A stretch of DNA of 6,717 nucleotides from JAGLQA01 sp023135565 (lineage in GTDB: Bacteria; Acidobacteriota; Aminicenantia; UBA2199), in contig DAOWCY010000297.1 of NCBI GenBank assembly GCA_030639305.1, positions 1 through 6,717 on the forward strand. Direction: 5' to 3'. This document shows positions 1 to 5,724 of this stretch, piece after piece (positions within the stretch are counted from its first letter, which is position 1; every line of letters starts with the position of its first letter). Under the pieces are notes generated by a model. That model saw only the letters and a list, made by a program, of their open reading frames with translations, ran no database searches and was not told the origin of the DNA. Position numbers and translations under genes: made by a program.

Positions 1-118
1 ACTTGCGGAAAATGGGTTAAAACGGTCGCCGGTTATCTATTCCGCACACCCTGTTTTTGCTGCGAAGCAGATTTTTGCCTCCGGCGGCCAAAACCCTTTT
101 GAAAAAGGGTTCTGGACT

Positions 119-150
119 CCCAAAACTTTTGATGAGCGATACGCTTCTCT
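119..150 (+). repeat. 32-base direct repeat, copy A
   Basis: Begins CCCAAAACTTTTGAT, then has a GCGATACGCTT core. It matches copy B at 29 of 32 positions, 111 bases further on. Weaker similarity (AAACGnCC) continues about 15 bases beyond the listed end. Both copies directly follow a G+C-rich hairpin or palindrome. Confidence 0.75.
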
Positions 151-229
151 ACACAATAAACGGCCATCGTTGGCTCCTGCCGCGAAGCGGCTCATAGGCT
201 GGGGACGCAGTCCCCTGCCGGGGGCCACC

Positions 230-261
230 CCCAAAACTTTTGATAAACGATACGCTTTTCT
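230..261 (+). repeat. 32-base direct repeat, copy B
   Basis: Matches copy A with three base changes, all transitions (two G/A and one C/T). Its left end overlaps the CCCCC arm of the 220-232 hairpin. A shorter related string, CCAAAACTTGAT, reappears in the hairpin that ends the RAYT remnant at 5993-6004. Confidence 0.75.
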
Positions 262-341
262 GCCCTGGAAACGTCCCCTATAGGCTTCCCACGCCGTGGG
301 GTGAAAAGGGGGCTTTACATTTTCTCAATTTTGTGGCTTAA

Positions 342-347
342 TATAAT
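342..347 (+). promoter_or_regulatory. TATAAT box abutting the sensor-kinase start
   Basis: A perfect TATAAT ends one base before the GTG at 348 and three bases before the ATG at 351. No good -35 lies at 16-18 bases: the nearest clear match, TTTACA at 314-319, is 22 bases away. There is also no Shine-Dalgarno sequence before either start codon. If this is a real -10 element the transcript would have almost no leader. It may instead be a chance match in AT-rich DNA. Confidence 0.3.
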
Positions 348-3300
348 GTGATGATTAAACTACCATTTCAAAAATTAGTCGCTATTCTGTTAAGCTTATT
401 TGTTTTTGGGGCAAACACCCTGCTGCGCGGACTGGACCCGGCAAAAAAAATCCAACAGTACAACCTGGAATTTTACTCTACAGAAGAAGGTCTGCCCCAA
501 AGTTCCGTGCTATCTATGGTACAAACCGAAGACGGCTACCTGTGGCTGGGCACTTACGAAGGACTGGCCCGTTTCGACGGCATCGAATTCAAAATTTTCA
601 ATAAAACCAATACCTCGAAAATGGCCAGCAATCGTATCAGGTGTTTGCTGCAAGATCAAAACGGCAATCTCTGGATCGGCACTTCCGGCGGTCTGCTGCG
701 TTATCGCGGCGGCGCCTTTAAAAACTATACCACCGCCGATGGACTGGCCGACAATTATGCGGTTACTCTATATGAAGACAGCAGCGGGCGGTTGTGGGTC
801 GGCACTACCGATGGTCTCAGTTGTTTCGAAAATGACCTTTTTACCTCCTATTCCCTGGCCCATGGACTGGCTCACGGTTATATTTTATCTTTAGTAGAAA
901 CCAACGAAAACGAACTCTGGATCGGTACTTCCGGCGGCGGACTTTTTGTTCTGCAGGATGGCAAAATCAGCAGCAAAAAACTGCCCGAATTATCCGATGC
1001 TCCTGTGATCCGCGTATTATATAAGGATAAAGAGGGTTTCATCTGGATCGGCACCGGTGGAAACGGCCTGGGGCGGACGGCGGCCGCACCCTATAAGGGA
1101 CCCGGAAATCACAAGTCCGACCGGGTAAAAAAAATTGATTTATCGAGGCAAGATATCCGGGCCATTTACCAGGATTCCCGCGGCACCCTGTGGGTGGGCA
1201 CCAACAGGCATGGATTAAATGTGTTAAGAAAAGGCGGTTCTTCTTTCCTGCACTCTAAACAGGGAGGACTGAGCTTCCCAATTCGTTCTATTATAGAAGA
1301 TCACGAAGGCAGCCTCTGGGTAGGGTCACGCAGCGGTTTGATCCAATTAAAAGACGATAAATTTATTATTTATAACAGCCGCCAGGGACTGCCGGTAGAC
1401 AGTGTCCGCTCTGTTTTCCAGGATCGCGGCGGGAACACCTGGTTGGGTACAGTTAACGGCGGCCTTGTACGCTTCAAAAATGGCCGTTTCAAGACTTTTG
1501 CCGAAAAAGAGGGTTTAAAAAACAAGCACATCTGGACCATCTCCCAGGGCAGGGACGGTTCTATCTACTTCGGCACTTATGGCGGCGGTTTATACCGCTT
1601 AAAAAACGATAAAATAATAAAAATCTATACCACAGAAAACGGCTTAGCCAACAACGTAGTGCGGGCTGTTTTAGCAGATAGTAAAGGCCGCATCTGGGTA
1701 GGCACCAACGGCGGCGGCGTGGATGTGATAAGCCGGGGTAAAATCACCAACTACAACAGCAAAAATAACCTGTCCGGGGATTTTGTTTTTTCCATAAGCG
1801 AAGACAAAGAAGGAAACATCTGGATCGGCAATTACGGGGGCAGCATCGATATTTTCAAAGATGGGGAATTTAAAACTTATTCCGGCAAGGATGGTTTGGC
1901 CGGTCATGCCATCTGGTCCATCTACCCTGATGAGCAGGGCGTAACCTGGATCGGCACCGACGGTGACGGCCTGCTCCGTTTTGAAAAAGGAAAGTTTTCC
2001 CGTTTTACCGTCAAAGACGGTCTATACAGCGACCTCATCTTCCAGGTGGTGGCAGATAAACAAAACAACCTGTGGATGAACTGCAACCAGGGGATTTTTT
2101 CTATAAAGAAAAAAGATGTGGAAGACTTTTTAAAAGGTAAAATAGATCAAATTCCTCACATCTCTTTTGGAAAATCCGAAGGCATCAAAAGCACCGAATG
2201 TAATGGCCCGGCTCAACCTGCCGGGCTGTGCGGCAGGGCGGGTCAACTCTGGTTTCCTACTATCCGCGGCGTCGTGGTGATCGATCCGGGTAATATCAAA
2301 ATCAATCGAATCCCACCCCCGGTGGTGATCGAGGCGTTGTCTGCCGCTGAAAAAACGGTCTACACTTATCCTTCCCTGCCGGAAGGGGGCATAAAGCTGG
2401 CTCCCGGTGAAAACCGGGTGGAAATCAAATACACCGGTTTGAGTTTTGTCGCTCCCGGCAGGGTCAGGTTCAAGTATAAGCTGGAAGGATTCGATAAGGA
2501 ATGGTTCGACAGCGGCAGCAGGCGCAGGGTTTTTTATACCAATGTTCCACCCGGGAATTACACATTCCGGGTCATCGCCCGCAACAACGATGGGGTAAAA
2601 AATGAAACCGGCACGGCCCTTTCTTTTAGACTGGAACCTTTTTTCTGGCAGACCATCTGGTTCCGTATTCTTGTAGTTTTTATGTTTGCGGTACTGTCTT
2701 ATTTGGTTATCGGTTTTATCAGTCGGCACCTGACTTTGATTGCTTTTTGGAAGAAGAAAAAGTACATCGCCTCTTATGAGATAGACGAACAGATCGGCGT
2801 CGGCGGCATGGGGATTATATATAAAGTGCACAGTTTGATGGACAAGAATAAAACCTATGCCCTGAAAGTGATGCGCGAAGAGTATATGTTGGATGAAGTG
2901 CAGAAGAAACGCTTTAAAAATGAATCATTGTTAATCGACCGGATCGAGCATCCTAATATTGTAAAGATCTACGAAAGGGGAGAAGACAATGAAAAACTCT
3001 ATATCCTGATGGAGTTGTTGGAAGGACAGACCCTGGCCGAAAGGTATCGAGACGGGTTATATCCCTCAATTTATCAATGTGTTCATATTATGCGCCAGGC
3101 AGCGGACATATTGGTGGCGCTTTTCCGGGAAGACGTTATTCACCGGGATTTAAAACCGGAAAACATCATGCTGGTCAAACAAAATGGCGATCCTGATTTT
3201 GTCAAGTTATTGGATTTCGGCATTGCCAGGGTGCAGACCTTTACTCATTTAACCGAAACCGGGCATGTGGTGGGCACTTTGCCTTACATGCCCCCGGAAG

Positions 3301-3617
3301 TCATTTCCGAGGGCATTCTTTCCCCTGTAGTGGACATTTATTCTTTAGGAGTGATCGGTTATGAGATGCTGACGCGGCGGAAGCCTTTTATCAATGAAAG
3401 CGCCGTGGAAATTTTGAAACAAATCATCAATGATGAGGCGGTTAAGCCCATCGAGATCAATCCGCTGACCCCGCCTTTATTGAATGATCTAATTTTAAAG
3501 ATGTTGTCGAAGGATCCCGACGATAGACCTGATGCCCCGCGGGTGTTGGCTCTTATGGAGCAGCTTACGCCCACCGCATCCATGCCCAAAGCCCCCCGCG
3601 GCATGGGTAAGGGTTAA
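348..3617 (+). CDS. Membrane sensor Ser/Thr protein kinase: double propeller, Y_Y_Y, TM, Hanks-type kinase
   Basis: Residues are numbered from GTG 348; the ATG at 351 is the likelier start, since an in-frame stop lies at 339. A signal peptide or anchor (8-27) leads to fourteen Reg_prop repeats, each with a (L/I)W(I/V/L)GT-like motif, at residues 65, 108, 149, 190, 232, 281, 323, 364, 406, 449, 491, 533, 575 and 634. A Y_Y_Y domain (about 690-763) and a TM helix (768-792) with a basic WKKKKY stop follow. The kinase (about 810-1073) has the Gly loop GVGGMG (817-822), Lys840, Glu859, HRDLKPEN with Asp934, DFG (956-958), PPE in place of APE (982-984), Asp996 and Arg1060, so it should be active. 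By family logic the propellers bind a periplasmic ligand and the kinase phosphorylates cytoplasmic Ser/Thr targets. HTCS proteins share the sensor half but end in a histidine kinase. It appears monocistronic. The substrate and ligand cannot be told. Confidence 0.96.
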   Translation: MMIKLPFQKLVAILLSLFVFGANTLLRGLDPAKKIQQYNLEFYSTEEGLPQSSVLSMVQTEDGYLWLGTYEGLARFDGIEFKIFNKTNTSKMASNRIRCLLQDQNGNLWIGTSGGLLRYRGGAFKNYTTADGLADNYAVTLYEDSSGRLWVGTTDGLSCFENDLFTSYSLAHGLAHGYILSLVETNENELWIGTSGGGLFVLQDGKISSKKLPELSDAPVIRVLYKDKEGFIWIGTGGNGLGRTAAAPYKGPGNHKSDRVKKIDLSRQDIRAIYQDSRGTLWVGTNRHGLNVLRKGGSSFLHSKQGGLSFPIRSIIEDHEGSLWVGSRSGLIQLKDDKFIIYNSRQGLPVDSVRSVFQDRGGNTWLGTVNGGLVRFKNGRFKTFAEKEGLKNKHIWTISQGRDGSIYFGTYGGGLYRLKNDKIIKIYTTENGLANNVVRAVLADSKGRIWVGTNGGGVDVISRGKITNYNSKNNLSGDFVFSISEDKEGNIWIGNYGGSIDIFKDGEFKTYSGKDGLAGHAIWSIYPDEQGVTWIGTDGDGLLRFEKGKFSRFTVKDGLYSDLIFQVVADKQNNLWMNCNQGIFSIKKKDVEDFLKGKIDQIPHISFGKSEGIKSTECNGPAQPAGLCGRAGQLWFPTIRGVVVIDPGNIKINRIPPPVVIEALSAAEKTVYTYPSLPEGGIKLAPGENRVEIKYTGLSFVAPGRVRFKYKLEGFDKEWFDSGSRRRVFYTNVPPGNYTFRVIARNNDGVKNETGTALSFRLEPFFWQTIWFRILVVFMFAVLSYLVIGFISRHLTLIAFWKKKKYIASYEIDEQIGVGGMGIIYKVHSLMDKNKTYALKVMREEYMLDEVQKKRFKNESLLIDRIEHPNIVKIYERGEDNEKLYILMELLEGQTLAERYRDGLYPSIYQCVHIMRQAADILVALFREDVIHRDLKPENIMLVKQNGDPDFVKLLDFGIARVQTFTHLTETGHVVGTLPYMPPEVISEGILSPVVDIYSLGVIGYEMLTRRKPFINESAVEILKQIINDEAVKPIEINPLTPPLLNDLILKMLSKDPDDRPDAPRVLALMEQLTPTASMPKAPRGMGKG

Positions 3618-3645
3618 GGGGCGGTTTGTCGAAACATAATTGCCG

Positions 3646-3676
3646 GTTTGTTCCCACTACCGCTTTTCCAACAAAC
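3646..3676. other. Inverted repeat in the convergent gap
   Basis: GTTTGTT (3646-3652) and AACAAAC (3670-3676) can form a 7-bp stem with a 17-base loop just after the kinase stop. No T-run follows, so it is not a standard Rho-independent terminator. It could still mark the 3' end of one of the two convergent transcripts. Confidence 0.35.
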
Positions 3677-3695
3677 ATCGCCGGTTGCCTTTGAT

Positions 3696-3714
3696 CCCCC
3701 CACGTGGGGAGGGG
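3696..3714. terminator. CCCCACGTGGGG palindrome between convergent genes
   Basis: A perfect 12-base palindrome (3698-3709) lies within longer C and G tracts, between the kinase stop and the lipoprotein stop. In either direction it could fold into a G+C-rich stem. Its position suggests a bidirectional transcript end, but there is no U-tract. Treat the terminator role as tentative. Confidence 0.3.
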
Positions 3715-3729
3715 CATGAGGGCATTTTA

Positions 3730-4356
3730 TCACCTAATACTATTTACAAAAAGACGGGCAACTTTATTAACTGCCAACAAAAGTAAAATTTCGCCTGGTT
3801 TTGTGCTTAGTATAGAATTTGCTTTCCGGCCGGCGATAGTTTTTGCTGAAATGTTTTTCCCGGTTTTGATATCTGTTATCGCAAAATTGACCACTACCGT
3901 GGCCACTCCGTTCGATTTGAAGAGACCCTGTAAATTCGACACCAATTCATTTTTTTCGGTAAATGCGTTGGCAAGTTTATTGGTAAGCGCCATAATTTGC
4001 TTTTCCGATTTGGAAAAATCATAAACGATAACCTCACCACTTAAAAAAGCGAATCCATCTAAAAAATCACCCTGTTCGTTACCTTTCGATTTCCTATTTC
4101 TCCTGACAGCCGCCTCATATTGACGTTCATTCCATATGAGGAAGGCGTTTCTATTTGCTTTCTTACGAAATTCCGAGAGCAACGCATTGGTGAGTTCACG
4201 TCCGCCATTTCCATCAAATTCTTTGATAACCAAACCGCTTATGCCTAATGACATATGTTCAACCGGGTACATATTTTTGGTTGAAGTGCAAGATGTAAAA
4301 AAACCAATTAATAAAACTACTGTAAAAGATACTGTTACATATTTCCCAATTCTCAT
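3730..4356 (-). CDS. CsgG-like lipoprotein (208 aa)
   Basis: The N-terminus is a lipoprotein signal: basic start, hydrophobic stretch (7-20) and FTSC with the acceptor Cys23. Phe at -3 is unusual for a lipobox. The mature part recalls the CsgG/LpoB alpha-beta fold by eye. It has a strand and helix with ELTNALLSEF (54-63), then WNERQYEAAV (75-84), comparable to LERQ...L in CsgG, then FLSGEVIVYDFS (104-115), comparable to the VEGSIIGYES strand, then VVVNFAITDIKTGKNIS (154-170), comparable to VNLRVVNVSTGEILSS. It is shorter than CsgG (about 277 aa) and seems to lack the pore-forming insert, so an LpoB- or FlgO-like envelope lipoprotein is equally possible. The start is fixed by AGGAGG (RC of 4362-4367) five bases upstream. 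It is convergent with the kinase gene and has its own promoter. No csgE, csgF or csgA is visible. Confidence 0.85.
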   Translation of the reverse strand: MRIGKYVTVSFTVVLLIGFFTSCTSTKNMYPVEHMSLGISGLVIKEFDGNGGRELTNALLSEFRKKANRNAFLIWNERQYEAAVRRNRKSKGNEQGDFLDGFAFLSGEVIVYDFSKSEKQIMALTNKLANAFTEKNELVSNLQGLFKSNGVATVVVNFAITDIKTGKNISAKTIAGRKANSILSTKPGEILLLLAVNKVARLFVNSIR

Positions 4357-4389
4357 TTTTTCCTCCTGAAAAAATTATAATTTGTTAAA

Positions 4390-4418
4390 ATTTTGCTGCC
4401 CAAAAGGCCCAGAGTCAA
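4390..4418 (-). promoter_or_regulatory. Likely promoter of the CsgG-like lipoprotein gene
   Basis: On the minus strand TTGACT (RC of 4413-4418) is 17 bases from CAAAAT (RC of 4390-4395), giving a leader of about 27 bases that carries the strong Shine-Dalgarno. An alternative is TGGGCA (RC of 4397-4402), 17 bases from a perfect TATAAT (RC of 4374-4379). That one would start the RNA almost at the ribosome site, which makes it less attractive. Confidence 0.4.
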
Positions 4419-4500
4419 TAGTCTTCCTTATTTTTCAGTCATTACTTTCCCCATTAGAAAAGACGACCCAACCCCCAAAAGGTTGTAAAAATTGTAATGC

Positions 4501-4544
4501 ACCGATTATCTCGAGTCTAAAATTTCTCGAGCTTTTGAAACGGT
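4501..4544. other. Inverted repeat with paired CTCGAG sites
   Basis: CTCGAG at 4510-4515 and 4526-4531 forms a 6-bp stem with a 10-base loop. An outer ACCG/CGGT pair (4501-4504 and 4541-4544) can close it with unpaired bulges. It lies in the 233-base gap between the two minus-strand genes, upstream of the lipoprotein promoter and downstream of the 167-aa gene's stop. It could be the 3' end of the upstream transcript or a regulator site; nothing decides between them. Confidence 0.3.
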
Positions 4545-4589
4545 AAGAATTAGAGATTATAAGTCATCTTACAGGTTTACACCGGTGAA

Positions 4590-5093
4590 TCAGTAGGAGA
4601 CCCATACCTTAATATCCTTTTCACCCGAATATTTAACTCTCCTGTCAAAGGTAAAAAGTACGATCTTACTGCGAATAATATTTATTAACTGTTTATTATC
4701 ACCTCCTGCGAATTTTATATAATATTTAACCGAGCTGGTATCGGTTTGGAATGATGACTCGACAAGGCTGACGCTTTGAAACCCGGGCAGCCCCAATAGC
4801 CTTTCTTTCAATTTATAGGCGTTTTGAGGGAATCCGATTATGTTAGAGACAGTAAGAGAAAACACGGGAAGTTCTTTTTCAACCTCGGTTGATTCTTTGC
4901 TTACCCTTTGAGTCCGGGTTGTTGTCGATCTTGTTATAGGCTTTGGGTTTGAATTCCCGCCTACCCGTTTCACTTGTTGTGATTTCTGTTTTGAATCATT
5001 TCCCACAAAGTCTGCGAGTTTGTCTTTTCCGGTAAAAAATCCCACTACGGCAATTAGAGCTGCCAGGGAGGAAATAAATCCTTTCATTTTCAT
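4590..5093 (-). CDS. Membrane-anchored protein of unknown function (167 aa)
   Basis: I do not recognise the family. The N-terminus is a hydrophobic segment (about 5-21) after a short basic start, so it is either a signal peptide or an anchor; no lipobox Cys is present. Residues 30-75 are a polar linker rich in Ser, Thr, Lys, Arg and Asn. Residues 77-167 look like a compact alpha-beta domain. LKERLLGLPGFQSVSLVESS (95-114) followed by VKYYIKFAGGDNKQLINIIR (122-141) has the helix-strand-strand-helix rhythm of small ferredoxin-like domains with an LPGf.sV turn, as seen in some envelope proteins. This is pattern only. The ATG at 5091 is preceded by GGTGG (RC of 5101-5105), a weak ribosome site, seven bases away. 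It is co-directional with the CsgG-like lipoprotein, but the 233-base gap and separate promoters argue against a tight operon. Confidence 0.75.
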   Translation of the reverse strand: MKMKGFISSLAALIAVVGFFTGKDKLADFVGNDSKQKSQQVKRVGGNSNPKPITRSTTTRTQRVSKESTEVEKELPVFSLTVSNIIGFPQNAYKLKERLLGLPGFQSVSLVESSFQTDTSSVKYYIKFAGGDNKQLINIIRSKIVLFTFDRRVKYSGEKDIKVWVSY

Positions 5094-5157
5094 TTCTATG
5101 CCACCATACTTTTCTTTTCCAAATTTTCTTTACCTAATACAATAATATAATGTAATG

Positions 5158-5186
5158 TGTATATCACAAAACACACTTTGAGTCAA
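5158..5186 (-). promoter_or_regulatory. Likely promoter of the 167-aa membrane protein gene
   Basis: On the minus strand TTGACT (RC of 5181-5186) is 17 bases from TATACA (RC of 5158-5163), predicting a leader of roughly 57 bases. Other AT-rich -10-like hexamers lie at 5142-5149 but have no partner -35. The TTGACT hexamer is the same as in the neighbouring lipoprotein promoter. Confidence 0.4.
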
Positions 5187-5288
5187 GGGATTTAGAGTCG
5201 TAAAATTAATTTTTTTAACATGTGTCTATCCGGGATGGAATAGGAGGTTTAATATTCGGAAAAACCTGGAGATTTCGGGAAAGAAACA

Positions 5289-5317
5289 TTGACAAACTGA
5301 GTTTTCTCCTATAAGAT
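5289..5317 (+). promoter_or_regulatory. Promoter of the short TPR-like gene
   Basis: A consensus TTGACA (5289-5294) is followed after 17 bases by TAAGAT (5312-5317). An overlapping TATAAG (5310-5315) would have a 15-base spacer. The predicted leader is about 48 bases and contains the AGGAGG ribosome site at 5360-5365. It diverges from the promoter at 5158-5186 within the same 279-base gap, in which I see no further gene. Confidence 0.5.
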
Positions 5318-5372
5318 TAAATTTGTTTTGATTTTTTAATATTATAAGAATTGAAAATAAGGAGGAAAGAAC

Positions 5373-5570
5373 ATGAAACAAAGACGGAAAAGATTTAACC
5401 CGGTTACCCTGGCCATTATTATTCTGCTCCCGGTTTTACCGGGAATACAACTGGAGGCCGGATCTTCTAACAATTTTGAGCACGGGAAAAAACTTAGTGA
5501 GGGGGGTGATCATAACGGGGCATTGGTCTACTTTTTAAAGGCTGTAAAGTCAGCTCCATCCGATTGGTAA
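5373..5570 (+). CDS. Short exported protein with one TPR-like motif (65 aa), possibly truncated
   Basis: The N-terminus MKQRRKR plus a hydrophobic core (11-25) is a clear signal peptide, with likely cleavage near Ala29. The remaining 36 residues hold one TPR-like helix pair: FEHGKKLSEGGDHNGALVYF (35-54) then LKAVKSAPSDW (55-65), with the spacing of Gly and Ala and the final Pro expected of a TPR. A lone motif that stops at its end is far shorter than usual TPR proteins, so this may be the 5' stump of a longer gene. Against a simple frameshift, the other plus frames also close within a few codons of 5570. The start is strong: AGGAGG (5360-5365) lies seven bases before the ATG, and a consensus-like promoter lies further upstream. 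The RAYT-associated palindrome begins about 50 bases downstream. Confidence 0.55.
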   Translation: MKQRRKRFNPVTLAIIILLPVLPGIQLEAGSSNNFEHGKKLSEGGDHNGALVYFLKAVKSAPSDW

Positions 5571-5618
5571 ATTTTAAGGGACAGGCAATTGATTTCGTCC
5601 ATCAGTTACTTTATACGA

Positions 5619-5700
5619 CAACATTGTAACACTCGTACGTCGCGGTAGGGATGCCGGGTAACCGGCATCCCTACCGCGACGTTGGAATGTTGGAATGTTG
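5619..5700. repeat. 82-base REP-like palindrome with GTAG feet
   Basis: The arms at 5619-5657 and 5662-5700 pair at 34 of 39 positions around a GTAA (GNRA) tetraloop. The inner 21 base pairs (5637-5657 with 5662-5682) are perfect. Each strand of the inner stem carries GTAG (5645-5648, and as CTAC at 5671-5674), followed by GGATGCCGG. REP elements recognised by RAYT transposases typically have a GTAG or GGAG tetranucleotide at the foot of a hairpin. The right outer arm contains TTGGAATG twice in tandem and includes the putative -35 of the RAYT gene. Confidence 0.85.
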
Positions 5701-5718
5701 ATTGAATTGTAGTATAAT
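5690..5718 (+). promoter_or_regulatory. RAYT promoter, partly inside the palindrome
   Basis: TTGGAA (5690-5695) is 17 bases from a perfect TATAAT (5713-5718). The expected start point is about base 5725, which is the A of the RAYT ATG, so the transcript would be leaderless. No Shine-Dalgarno is present. The -35 lies in the right arm of the 82-base palindrome, where binding by the transposase could shut off its own gene (inference). Confidence 0.5.
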
Positions 5719-5724
5719 AAAAGA

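Larger units (their letters stand above)
1..347. repeat. Palindrome-rich, gene-free stretch upstream of the sensor kinase
   Basis: I see no convincing gene here. Short inverted repeats are dense: TGCT/AGCA around a GCGA loop (58-69); an imperfect palindrome at 88-115 whose core is AACCCTTTT/AAAAGGGTT; GCCGC/GCGGC with a GAA loop (179-191); GGGGAC/GTCCCC with a GCA loop (201-215); GGGGG/CCCCC (220-232), which competes with the previous one; CCTATAGG (277-284); and CCCAC/GTGGG (288-300). Two copies of a 32-base direct repeat lie at 119-150 and 230-261. The plus frame from base 2 to the TAG at 281-283 is open but has no ATG, and it encodes the peptide PKTFD twice, once per repeat copy. It could be the decayed 3' end of an upstream gene, but a cluster of dispersed intergenic repeats fits better. 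Confidence 0.6.

Noticed and set aside
37..234. 65-codon minus-strand ORF in the left repeat region
   Set aside because: It lies over hairpins and repeats, has no ribosome site or known domain, and the opposite strand is equally open. Openness reflects the repeat composition.
400..894. 164-codon plus-strand ORF in another frame
   Set aside because: Out-of-frame shadow of the propeller repeats. It is rich in Cys, Pro and Trp, as expected for a misread of that sequence.
1671..1907. 78-codon minus-strand ORF in the propeller region
   Set aside because: Antisense shadow of repeats with biased codons; no start signal.
540..2100. Regularly spaced repeats that could be mistaken for a DNA repeat array
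   Set aside because: Similarity is at the protein level (Reg_prop blades about 42 codons apart) with diverged DNA, so it is not a CRISPR or tandem DNA repeat.
2130..2831. 233-codon minus-strand ORF inside the sensor kinase gene
   Set aside because: Antisense to the Y_Y_Y and TM coding region, whose plus-strand frame is clearly real. The antisense product has no recognisable domain.
3704..4024. Plus-strand ORF of 106 codons antisense to the lipoprotein gene
   Set aside because: The minus-strand gene has a signal peptide, a strong SD and a CsgG-like pattern; this one has none of these.
4469..4485. CAACC/GGTTG stem as a terminator between the two minus-strand genes
   Set aside because: Only 5 bp, with no T-run on the minus strand; too weak to call.
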